Virus record (IMG/VR): IMGVR_UViG_3300008267_000133
Span: 1 to 38,122 of that record
Length of the DNA: 38,122 nt
Source: a virus
Strand: one strand, 5' to 3'
This document shows, in pieces, positions 24,047-30,304 of the stretch. How positions within the stretch are numbered: position 1 is the stretch's first letter; each line of letters opens with the position of its first letter. Under the pieces are notes generated by a model. It ran no database searches and was not told the DNA's origin. It was given only the letters and a program-made list of their open reading frames with translations. The translations under genes and the position numbers were made by a program.

Positions 24047-25705
24047 TTACCATCCCATCGTTGGAATATTTATATTTGAATAGTCTACCACAGGAACCGG
24101 ATTATAGTCAGTTTCTGACATCATCACGCAATCCGCTAAGTTTGGCGAGTTAATGCCGAGCTTTTTCATTTCCTGCTTAGATGCAATCTGATAACCATTT
24201 CCAGAGCCGCGCTTTCTTGGAATGCGGCAAAGCTCAGTGCGCAATTGCGCCAAGTCTTGGCAATCAGAGCTAAAGCTAATCATCTCTGCGGGGTCTGTGT
24301 ATTCGCCGTGAATAACTGCGCGATATGTTCTGAAAACCCTTTGAGCTAGTCGAAAGTATCTCTGTGCGCGTATGTTGGCGAAAAACTCTTTATTGCTGAT
24401 TTGCTTGGTTGATTGTTCAATATAGTTTTCAGCAATGCCATCAGGATCATCAACTGAGCCAGAGCCGAAGAATTCCTCAATCTCCATACGTGCAGCGCTG
24501 AAAGCATCGCCAACTTGTCTGCGTAGTGATAAGCCAATACCTGTGGCATCATAAACGAATTTATCTGCACCAACTGCCAAAGCTGTCTCTGTGGCGATAT
24601 CGCAAGCGCTGTTTACATCTCCGCCGATGATGTTAATCAGGTTCGTTATGACTGAGCCATGACGCACGCATACTCCCTTTGCATCACCTGAGTCAGCAGG
24701 GTCATGTGCAACAATCTTAGCGCCTTTCTGACGCCAGCCTAACTTGACATGCGCGTCAATGCAGGCATCGAACCATTCAGCAGTTATGATTGCATCCGGC
24801 AAGTGATCGTTAAACTCACCAAGCCATATATGGTCGTACAATGCGCGGCTAAAGTTAGCGTAAGCGAATTGCCTTTCACCTTCTAAACCTGAGTCATCAA
24901 ACCACGGATTGTCTTCAAAGTTCATCTTGATAATTGTATGCAGTTCATCAATATAAACGCCATCTGCGTCAAGATGTGCCTTGTATGGCGCTATAAAGCG
25001 TTTACTAAACGGGTCATTGGCTGACTGAGGGTTTCCTATAAAAACAAGCTGCACGCTGCGCAATGTGTCTTCATCAATGATTTCTTTCTTGCCGCCGAAC
25101 TTTGTTGGCAAGCCAGCCTTTGCAATGTTCCGCGCTGTCGGCGTCAATACGTTCAAAGACTTTTCAGAAAGAAATTGGCTTTCTTCAATAACAAAGCGAT
25201 TAAAGCCAGCAGCAGACTTAACTGACTCAGGATTTCTTGCTAAGCCCTGAAAGCTAAATGAGCCGCCGTTCTCATGGTATATGCCGTCATTCTGTGACGT
25301 ATAGCCACTCATTGCTAAGCGCTGTATCTCGATGTTAAGCAGTGAATAAACAGAATCGCGCATCGAGGCCTGGAACTCTCGAAGCTCCATGACTTTGTAC
25401 TGAGCATCTTTAACTAAAACTAGGTCAATGTCAGCTTGGTTGTTTGACTTACCAGAGCCGCGTCCGCCGACAATAACGACGAAACGAGTTTTTGCCCTTA
25501 ATGCAATTTCCATCTTTGCGGGAATGAATATAGTAGGCGGCCTGCCTGTCTTTTCCCAATCGCCACCAGAATACATTATGGAATGTGTCAAACCCTTTAC
25601 AGGGCAGACAACGCCAAAGACCTCTTTAATGTCAGTTGATGCTTGAGCAACTACCTTCTTTGTTTCTTGCTCTAGCTTTTCGAGTCTGGCTTTTGTTATG
25701 CGCAT
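24047..25705 (-). CDS. Terminase large subunit, Sf6 gp2-like
   Basis: A 552-aa packaging ATPase/nuclease. Walker A is GGRGSGKS (80-87) and Walker B FVIEES (171-176, E174/E175). The C-terminal RNase H-like nuclease matches Sf6 gp2: KLGWRQKGAKIVAHDPADSG with D335, FVYDATGIG with D386, and SPNLADCVMM with D525, the counterparts of Sf6 D244, D296 and D444. The nuclease half ends YRAVIHGEYTDPAEM, also Sf6-like. About 60 extra N-terminal residues precede the ATPase. It packages DNA by the headful mechanism typical of this family. It overlaps its upstream neighbour by TAATG. Confidence 0.95.
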   Translation of the reverse strand: MRITKARLEKLEQETKKVVAQASTDIKEVFGVVCPVKGLTHSIMYSGGDWEKTGRPPTIFIPAKMEIALRAKTRFVVIVGGRGSGKSNNQADIDLVLVKDAQYKVMELREFQASMRDSVYSLLNIEIQRLAMSGYTSQNDGIYHENGGSFSFQGLARNPESVKSAAGFNRFVIEESQFLSEKSLNVLTPTARNIAKAGLPTKFGGKKEIIDEDTLRSVQLVFIGNPQSANDPFSKRFIAPYKAHLDADGVYIDELHTIIKMNFEDNPWFDDSGLEGERQFAYANFSRALYDHIWLGEFNDHLPDAIITAEWFDACIDAHVKLGWRQKGAKIVAHDPADSGDAKGVCVRHGSVITNLINIIGGDVNSACDIATETALAVGADKFVYDATGIGLSLRRQVGDAFSAARMEIEEFFGSGSVDDPDGIAENYIEQSTKQISNKEFFANIRAQRYFRLAQRVFRTYRAVIHGEYTDPAEMISFSSDCQDLAQLRTELCRIPRKRGSGNGYQIASKQEMKKLGINSPNLADCVMMSETDYNPVPVVDYSNINIPTMGW

Positions 25706-26052
25706 TACTTACCGCTGAAAGCAAACAAAGCTGCAATAGCTGCCGGACTTAGCAAGGTAGAAACCAACAGCCAGCTAATCTTTCCGCCGAAGTTTCTGAT
25801 TGAATCAATCATCGGCTGATTAGCTGCGGCTTGCTCGCGTAAAGCTCTGACATCTTTTGTTAGCTCTGCCGATTGTGCTGCTACATGATCATGCTTAACC
25901 ATGTATCGCTCTAACGTTGCAACTAACTCTTGAATGGCCTTGGTCGATGACTTTTGGCCGTCTATCATTTCACGCGTCGAGGTTTGAATTGCGATAATCT
26001 CGCGCTCGTGTTGGTCTACTTTCTGCCGCAGGTTGTTCAGTTCGTCGCTCAT
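25705..26052 (-). CDS. Coiled-coil protein with C-terminal membrane anchor
   Basis: A 115-aa protein, coiled coil over residues 1-90 (LNNLRQKVDQHEREIIAIQ, AIQELVATLERYMVKHD, LTKDVRALREQ), then one hydrophobic segment near the C-terminus (ISWLLVSTLLSPAAIAALFAF). The layout resembles XhlA-type lysis-associated proteins, or a tail-anchored partner. It does not look like a small terminase even though it lies directly upstream of the large subunit. AAGG lies 9 nt before the start. Confidence 0.6.
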   Translation of the reverse strand: MSDELNNLRQKVDQHEREIIAIQTSTREMIDGQKSSTKAIQELVATLERYMVKHDHVAAQSAELTKDVRALREQAAANQPMIDSIRNFGGKISWLLVSTLLSPAAIAALFAFSGK

Positions 26053-26149
26053 GTTTCATAGCCTTGAATAAGTTAATAATCACAATAAGAGCGATTATAG
26101 TTTGAACTGTCACCAGTACGCAAACGACGATTAATATTTGTTCGCTCAA
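25970..26149 (-). CDS. 59-aa nested membrane protein (TTG start)
   Basis: A frame overlapping both neighbours by about 80 bp. It encodes SEQILIVVCVLVTVQTIIAL-type hydrophobic residues (2-28), then a charged tail (MKHERRTEQ, RPTRARDYRN). AGGGAG lies 8 nt before the TTG at 26149. A GTG 9 bp upstream is too close to that site. The clean membrane/charged split argues for coding, and the unusual start and double overlap leave doubt. It could be a lysis or regulatory membrane protein. It has no lipobox, so it is not an Rz1. Confidence 0.45.
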   Translation of the reverse strand: MSEQILIVVCVLVTVQTIIALIVIINLFKAMKHERRTEQPAAESRPTRARDYRNSNLDA

Positions 26150-26564
26150 CGGCTGCACTCCCTAGCACCGCAAACAGCACATCAAGCGGTATCGAAAACT
26201 CTTGACGTATAGCGTGCGCTTGATAAATCACTGATAAGTCCGCCAATTGATCTAACAGCATCGCGCCGTTTAGCAATAAGCTCGCTCCAATGATAGCGCC
26301 ATACGCTAAATAAATCCTTTTAAAGTTGTGATGAAAACTTGATAAAACAATGACTAACATTAAAAACAAGCTATCCAGGCTGCATTGTATTGCATAAGTG
26401 CCGTATGTTGTTTGACTGATAGCTTTGAAGTAGCCATTTTCGGGAGTCAGGTCAACCAATAGAAATGAAACATAGTAGGCAATGATTAAAAAGCAGAGGT
26501 TTAACCCTCTGCCACTAAACAGCCAGATTGCCACAATGACAATTAAAGCTGCTTCATTACTCAT
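26073..26564 (-). CDS. Multi-pass membrane protein
   Basis: A 163-aa protein with about four hydrophobic segments: ALIVIVAIWLFSGRGL (5-20), LCFLIIAYYVSFLLV (23-37), SLFLMLVIVLSSF (65-77) and IYLAYGAIIGASLLLNGAML (83-102). A polar C-terminal tail (SSNYNRSYCDY) follows. It is not recognised. It could be a lysis-timing or superinfection-exclusion protein, both by analogy only. Its start overlaps the stop of a 23-aa lysine-rich peptide (ATGA). Confidence 0.65.
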   Translation of the reverse strand: MSNEAALIVIVAIWLFSGRGLNLCFLIIAYYVSFLLVDLTPENGYFKAISQTTYGTYAIQCSLDSLFLMLVIVLSSFHHNFKRIYLAYGAIIGASLLLNGAMLLDQLADLSVIYQAHAIRQEFSIPLDVLFAVLGSAAVERTNINRRLRTGDSSNYNRSYCDY

Positions 26565-26632
26565 TTTTTATAAGCCTTTTTCTTGTTGGCTTTTGGTGGA
26601 TTTTCTTTAACTGGCGTATCTTGCTTAGGCAT
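26561..26632 (-). CDS. 23-aa Lys/Pro-rich leader peptide
   Basis: A short frame, MPKQDTPVKENPPK followed by a lysine-rich end (AKKAYKK-type), preceded by TTGGAGATAAGTA as a good ribosome site. Its stop overlaps the start of the membrane gene (ATGA). It is the first frame of the transcript from the promoter at 26694-26723, so it may couple or gate translation of the membrane cluster. Confidence 0.55.
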   Translation of the reverse strand: MPKQDTPVKENPPKANKKKAYKK

Positions 26633-26657
26633 TACTTATCTCCAATAATTAAAAGTT

Positions 26658-26691
26658 ATCGCCGTGACTCATCCTGAGAAGCTCCGGCGAT
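26658..26691 (-). promoter_or_regulatory. 5'-UTR hairpin before the membrane cluster
   Basis: A 7-bp perfect inverted repeat (ATCGCCG at 26658-26664, CGGCGAT at 26685-26691) encloses a 20-nt loop that contains a smaller inverted repeat, CTCA-tcc-TGAG. The minus transcript from the -10 at 26694 would begin at or just inside it. There is no U run, so it is not a terminator. It may protect the 5' end or control the 23-aa leader. Confidence 0.45.
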
Positions 26692-26693
26692 TT

Positions 26694-26723
26694 AGTATAA
26701 TTGTTATTTGTTGGCAAGTGCAA
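26694..26723 (-). promoter_or_regulatory. Late promoter for membrane/packaging/head operon
   Basis: Minus-strand TTGCAC (complement 26718-26723), 18-bp spacer, TATACT (complement 26694-26699). It lies between the fibre-like gene and the membrane genes, and would read through the large terminase and portal. Confidence 0.65.
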
Positions 26724-26729
26724 GTAAAT

Positions 26730-26745
26730 GCGCCTTCCTTGGCGC
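26730..26745 (-). terminator. Weak terminator after the fibre-like gene
   Basis: Minus-sense stem GCGCC and GGCGC with a 6-nt loop, followed by ATTTACTTG. The U run is interrupted, so partial termination is likely. It sits directly before the promoter at 26694-26723. Confidence 0.5.
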
Positions 26746-26767
26746 GTGTGTTATGAGCCTAATCAAA

Positions 26768-28234
26768 CTAGCTCACTTTTGGCCCGTAATACTCGATGAT
26801 GATGTTGAGTGTTGAGCTACCAGTACTGCCAGCCCATACGCGCCATGCAGTGCCTGAGTACGTTGCGTCAGAAGCGGTTGAGCGCGTTACCATTGTCATT
26901 TCAGCGGTGTTATATCCGCCACCTAGTGATATTAGCGTGTTTATCCAATCAGTTGGCCATGCAAGTTGGTTGTCACTGCTAAACGTGTTGTTAGCAAGCC
27001 GATAGAATTGTGTCGCCTGCTTGGCTGCTTGACTGTTGCTTTTGTACTGCAATACGCCAGTATTTGAAGCTGCAGCAGACCATTGAAAAATAGTTCCGCC
27101 AATTACGACTGACTTTGCGTTCCAAGCGCCGCTATCACATTGTAAGCTGACAAACTCTCGAACCCACGTTGTTGAGCCAATCGGACCTTTGTTGTTATAA
27201 CCCCAGCGCCAGCCTGACGGCGTCAGCACTTGCTCGGTGTTTTCGTATGACGTTGTTGGCACCAATCCGGAGCTGTTCCAGCTGAATGTAGTGGTTAGCT
27301 TGTTTACTTGGGTTTCAGTCGCTTGTGCGTATGTAAAGCCGCCATTGGCCGACACAGTAACTACCCGCCCAGCTGTTAACGCGCCATTTGCAACAAGTTT
27401 GCCGTTAGCGTTAGTGACTACTGGCTGATTAGCGCTCAAGTTGCTGGTCAGCACAGTAGATACCGCGCCAGCGTTTAAGTCTGGAATTTGAACATCTACA
27501 AAGCCTCGAATTGACATCTGACGCCAAGGCTGAGCTGTGTTGCTAGAGCCTCGCCTTACAACAAGATTTACATCGTTTTCCGTTGTCACTCTATACACTA
27601 AGTTGTCGTTAGTTCTGGCAAAAAACAGGCTGTCTAGAGTTATCGTAAATAATGATCCTGCTGAAACTGTCAGCGGCTGCTTTGTTTCATGTACTTTAAC
27701 TCCTGCTGTCGTTGTTATCGTAAAAATTACAGGCTCGTTGTAGGTCTGGTGGGCTTGAAAGGTAATGCTACGCAAAACGCAGTTAAGTGGAGTGCTGACT
27801 GTGTAGATACACTGAACCGCTAACGTTTGTGCATTGCCATTTTGTAAATAGTTATTATCTATATCTTCAAACTTCAGGAACGTTGGCGCATATAACGTTG
27901 ACAGGTCAGCGCTAACCCCTTGCCAAGCAGGGAACCACGAAACTTGCTCCCCAGTAGTGTCAGTGTATCCATCGTTAGAGAAAATAACATTTTGTCCGGC
28001 GCTTGATATGTTGTGCGCATGCCCACCTTCAGTGTCACCGCCAAGGTGCAAAGAGCCAACGCCAGTGCTGACCGCAGTTTTAAACCATGAGCCGTCTGAG
28101 TTTTGCTCGGCAATCTTTTCCTCGCCTTTCCAAAGCTCAAGCGCCCCATTTGTCTGGTTAATCTTGTATTGATAAGTGCCGACAAGCGAGCCAGCCTCGC
28201 CGCCAGCGCTATTATAGGGAATAAATGGCATCAC
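26768..28234 (-). CDS. Fibre-like/appendage protein
   Basis: A 488-aa beta-rich protein. Residues 15-80 have a fibre-type opening (YKINQTNGALELWKGEEKI, SLHLGGDTEGGHAHNISSAG). The region 140-250 looks like a beta-sandwich. At 265-310 there is a repeat-like linker (SNLSANQPVVTNANGKLVAN, ALTAGRVVTVSANGG), a style typical of phage fibre shafts. No catalytic motif is seen. It is translated with the 84-aa gene upstream (overlap at 28231-28234). It may be a second receptor-binding or decoration protein besides the P22-type spike. Confidence 0.6.
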   Translation of the reverse strand: MMPFIPYNSAGGEAGSLVGTYQYKINQTNGALELWKGEEKIAEQNSDGSWFKTAVSTGVGSLHLGGDTEGGHAHNISSAGQNVIFSNDGYTDTTGEQVSWFPAWQGVSADLSTLYAPTFLKFEDIDNNYLQNGNAQTLAVQCIYTVSTPLNCVLRSITFQAHQTYNEPVIFTITTTAGVKVHETKQPLTVSAGSLFTITLDSLFFARTNDNLVYRVTTENDVNLVVRRGSSNTAQPWRQMSIRGFVDVQIPDLNAGAVSTVLTSNLSANQPVVTNANGKLVANGALTAGRVVTVSANGGFTYAQATETQVNKLTTTFSWNSSGLVPTTSYENTEQVLTPSGWRWGYNNKGPIGSTTWVREFVSLQCDSGAWNAKSVVIGGTIFQWSAAASNTGVLQYKSNSQAAKQATQFYRLANNTFSSDNQLAWPTDWINTLISLGGGYNTAEMTMVTRSTASDATYSGTAWRVWAGSTGSSTLNIIIEYYGPKVS

Positions 28235-28485
28235 AGCACCTCTACGAATAGTTGACCAGCTGTAGCATCAACGCGCACCCACGTTGCAACGCTGCCACCG
28301 GTGACTTGCCACACCTGTAACGGGTCAAGGATAACCGCGTCGATACTGCCAACCGCAGGCTGTGATGCTTGTTGTTTGACATAAACGCGGGAGCTTGATT
28401 GTGATTGAACTAGCATTGAAGTGCCAACGGCCTGCCCTGAAAGTGCATTCAAGGATTGCCAATTGTTTGAAATTTGAATAAGCAT
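28231..28485 (-). CDS. Small fibre-associated protein
   Basis: An 84-aa protein starting MLIQISNNWQSLNALSG, beta-rich (MLVQSQSSSRVYVKQQ, VWQVTGGSVATWVRVDATAG). The ATG at 28485 follows GTGAGGTTTTT. A longer in-frame start at 28545 would run back through the structured leader and is rejected. It resembles the short adaptor domains that precede phage fibre proteins. It is coupled to the 488-aa gene by overlapping start and stop. Confidence 0.6.
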   Translation of the reverse strand: MLIQISNNWQSLNALSGQAVGTSMLVQSQSSSRVYVKQQASQPAVGSIDAVILDPLQVWQVTGGSVATWVRVDATAGQLFVEVL

Positions 28486-28512
28486 AAAAACCTCACTGTT
28501 GATTGACAAGTA

Positions 28513-28572
28513 AGGCTGCGAGTTGGTATAGACTGCGAGTGGCACAATCCGTTGCGCCTAGCCTCGCAGCCT
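28513..28572 (-). ncRNA. Structured leader RNA with alternative pairings
   Basis: In the minus transcript, AGGCTGCGAG (complement 28563-28572) can pair with CTCGCAGCCT (complement 28513-28522, 10 perfect bp) or with the nearer CTCGCAG (complement 28533-28539, 7 bp). Between them is an inner hairpin, GGCGCAA-cgga-TTGTGCC (7 bp with one G-U). The promoter at 28578-28606 would start the RNA at about 28571, at the first arm. It ends about 28 nt before the start of the 84-aa gene, so it probably controls expression of the fibre pair. Confidence 0.55.
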
Positions 28573-28577
28573 CTTTG

Positions 28578-28606
28578 ATTATAGAGCTTTGTTTCTTAGA
28601 TGTATA
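28578..28606 (-). promoter_or_regulatory. Promoter for the leader RNA and fibre pair
   Basis: Minus-strand TATACA (complement 28601-28606), 17-bp spacer, perfect TATAAT (complement 28578-28583). It is just downstream of the gene 28620-29309, with no terminator between them. Confidence 0.65.
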
Positions 28607-28619
28607 TTTTAGTTATAGC

Positions 28620-29309
28620 TTAAGTAATTTGATTCGGCATGCGCAAGTAGCCTGCGTCGTATAGTGCGCTAAGTCCATCAAGAAATGGCTGGCCGCTGTA
28701 ATCGTGCATAATGCTGGCGTGAAACTTCTTGGCGGCAGCATCAACCACGCGCTTTTTCTCCGCTTTGGCTTTGCTGTTCCAATCAAGTGGGCGGAAGTTA
28801 ACTGACCACCCCAAATGACCAGCATCATGATCTTTTACTTGCGGATATTTAAACGCCGCTACAACTGATAGGTGATTGTTAGCATGATGAATAACAGTGC
28901 AGTTAGTGAACTCGTTATCAATCAAAACCTGGCATTTAGTACCAACTGGCGGCAAAGCAACAGCCTTTTGCGTTTCGTAGCAATACCAATCATTTACACT
29001 TTCAGCATTTGACTTACTTTCTGGAATTTCACTTACGAGATAGCTCGTATCTGCTGGCTTGTAACGGTCGTCGGTGATTTTGAATGATTTCGTGTTCGGC
29101 CAAAAATTACTGATAACCATACGCTCATCACACCATAGCCCAGTGTTTGTAGATCTAACCATTATATCCAAATCATCCGGCAGCAAATCAGGCTTCTTGC
29201 CATTGGTCGGGTACTCAACGCCCCAGCGATAGTCGTTGATGTAGCCTAGTTCGCGTGCGCGCTGCTTTATTTCTTGAAATAGATTATCAATCAATTCCTG
29301 CTTATTCAT
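28620..29309 (-). CDS. Hypothetical phage protein
   Basis: A 229-aa protein starting MNKQELIDNLFQEIKQRAREL, with GAGGTTGAAGAA before the ATG. An earlier in-frame start at 29420 would cross a promoter and terminator and is rejected. It contains ALPPVGTKCQVLIDNEFTNC and FRPLDWN, a segment recurring in phage accessory proteins, and a C-terminal helical repeat (VDAAAKKFHASI, FLDGLSALYDAGYLR). Function is unknown. It has its own promoter (29341-29368), nearly identical to that of the early HTH operon, so it is likely co-regulated with early genes. Confidence 0.6.
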   Translation of the reverse strand: MNKQELIDNLFQEIKQRARELGYINDYRWGVEYPTNGKKPDLLPDDLDIMVRSTNTGLWCDERMVISNFWPNTKSFKITDDRYKPADTSYLVSEIPESKSNAESVNDWYCYETQKAVALPPVGTKCQVLIDNEFTNCTVIHHANNHLSVVAAFKYPQVKDHDAGHLGWSVNFRPLDWNSKAKAEKKRVVDAAAKKFHASIMHDYSGQPFLDGLSALYDAGYLRMPNQIT

Positions 29310-29340
29310 TTCTTCAACCTCATCAATTAATCCAGATTTA

Positions 29341-29368
29341 AATGTATCACATAAGCGCCACTTGTCAA
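29341..29368 (-). promoter_or_regulatory. Early-type promoter, twin of 33721-33748
   Basis: Minus-strand TTGACA (complement 29363-29368), 16-bp spacer, TACATT (complement 29341-29346). The spacer shares GGCGC-nn-ATGTGA with the promoter at 33721-33748. A dyad ATGT-GAT-ACAT overlaps the -10. It drives the gene 28620-29309. Confidence 0.75.
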
Positions 29369-29372
29369 CTAG

Positions 29373-29398
29373 AAAAACAAAACCAGCACAAGGCTGGT
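29373..29398 (-). terminator. Rho-independent terminator after the small-terminase-like gene region
   Basis: Minus-sense stem ACCAGC and GCTGGT (29382-29398) with loop CTTGT, followed by TTTGTTTTT (complement 29373-29381). It lies about 190 bp after the gene 29586-30026 and immediately before the promoter at 29341-29368. Confidence 0.85.
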
Positions 29399-29585
29399 CT
29401 GTTTGCTGCGGCTTCGGCATCGAGCAGCTACGACGGAAAGGTAGAAACCGTACTATGTCAACGGAAAGAACCTGCCTTCAACAATTTCAAACGGGAAGCT
29501 ATAACAAGCTGAGGAAGCAACTTTAGTCTGTAACCCGTCATCATGGCATTGTTGCCAACCAGTGAGTGCGTTAATACTACAACAA
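29399..29585. other. 187-bp region without a convincing gene
   Basis: It lies between the small-terminase-like stop and the terminator at 29373-29398, so it would be the 3' end of that transcript. Only very short frames occur: 28 aa on the minus strand from an internal ATG, 23 aa on the plus strand. The minus sense has short inverted repeats (GCTGC/GCAGC, CCGT/ACGG). It could be a 3'-UTR-derived small RNA, a packaging-site region, or a decayed gene. Confidence 0.5.
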
Positions 29586-30026
29586 CTAAACCTTTCCTGC
29601 TAGTGATTGCTCAATCTTTTCAAGTCGCTCAAGTAGTTCAGTTGATTCGGCTATTGCTATTGAGTCTTTTATCATGCCGATTAGCATTTGGCCATGCTCT
29701 GCACTAATGCCGCCGCTCGTCACTGCCAGGAAGATAGACTCGCATTTCTCTGTGTGCGTAGCGCCTTCTGCAATGTTTAAAGTTATCTTCTCTCCTGTTG
29801 GCTTAAGTGGTGGCTGTAATCGCTTCATAGCCTCACTGAGAAGCATTGGCACAGGTGGTTGACCGTCTGCCGTATTGCCTAAGCCGATTCGGATAACCTT
29901 TTTAAAAAACTCTTTCTCATCGCCGCCGGTCTCTTCTTCGATGGCCGCTAGCATAATAGTCTTCTTGCCAAGCCCTCTCGGGAGCCTGTCTTCATAGTCT
30001 GGTTGTCTGTCTGTTGCGAATGTCAT
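29586..30026 (-). CDS. Probable small terminase (DUF5681-like)
   Basis: A 146-aa protein. The N-terminus is polar with RLPRGLGKKTIMLAAIEE. The middle is helical (KEFFKKVIRIGLGN), and the C-terminal segment has GGISAEHGQMLIGMIKDSI, then ESTELLERLEKIE, the helix pair typical of the DUF5681 proteins often found at the small-terminase position. A small terminase would recognise the packaging site and start headful cutting. It lies 3.9 kb upstream of the large subunit rather than next to it, so the role is inferred. It has its own promoter. Confidence 0.55.
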   Translation of the reverse strand: MTFATDRQPDYEDRLPRGLGKKTIMLAAIEEETGGDEKEFFKKVIRIGLGNTADGQPPVPMLLSEAMKRLQPPLKPTGEKITLNIAEGATHTEKCESIFLAVTSGGISAEHGQMLIGMIKDSIAIAESTELLERLEKIEQSLAGKV

Positions 30027-30058
30027 TTGTTAACTGTCTTTTTTGCTGAGATGTTAAA

Positions 30059-30087
30059 AGTATAGCGCACAAAAAAGCCCCGATAAA
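30059..30087 (-). promoter_or_regulatory. Promoter whose -35 is the terminator loop
   Basis: Minus-strand -10 TATACT (complement 30059-30064) within GCGCTATACT, a 17-bp spacer, and -35 TTTATC (complement 30082-30087), which is exactly the 6-nt loop of the terminator at 30077-30092. It has the same arrangement as 19677-19705. It would mark the switch from early to late transcription before the small-terminase-like gene. Confidence 0.55.
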
Positions 30088-30092
30088 GGGGC
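30071..30092 (-). terminator. Rho-independent terminator ending the early block
   Basis: Minus-sense stem GCCCC and GGGGC (30077-30092) with loop TTTATC, followed by TTTTTT (complement 30071-30076). It follows directly on the stop of the gene 30092-30304, and is one of the clearest terminators in the window. Confidence 0.9.
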
Positions 30093-30304
30093 TATTTACT
30101 CAGTATCTTCATAAGCAGAATCGGCCACAATATCAAGCAGATTAGGAATATGAAAATATCAGCAAGCATTGAGCGGTCTAGCTCTTTGTCATCAATTTTC
30201 ATTTCGTCAATAAGCATCTCTTTAATTGTCTTACCGATAAAGCTGGTCTTTGCCCAATGATTACACATTGCTGCACCGATTAAATACATGATTGCGTATT
30301 GCAT
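30092..30304 (-). CDS. 70-aa membrane protein
   Basis: A weakly hydrophobic N-terminus (MQYAIMYLIGAAMCNHW), a charged middle (KEMLIDEMKIDDKELDRS) and a strong C-terminal membrane segment (LADIFIFLICLILWPILLM). Function is unknown. It is the last gene of the early minus block, touching the previous gene at 30304. Confidence 0.6.
   Translation of the reverse strand: MQYAIMYLIGAAMCNHWAKTSFIGKTIKEMLIDEMKIDDKELDRSMLADIFIFLICLILWPILLMKILSK

Noticed and set aside
25705-26052. Small terminase by position directly upstream of the large subunit
   Set aside because: It has a coiled coil with a C-terminal membrane anchor and no DNA-binding region.
26658-26691. Hammerhead-like ribozyme in the leader
   Set aside because: A GGATGAGTC-like string is present, but the required GAAA core and three-stem arrangement are not.
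29458-29529. 23-aa plus-strand frame in the 29.4-29.6 kb gap
   Set aside because: It has no ribosome site, lies antisense to the arm's transcription, and shows no recognisable motif.
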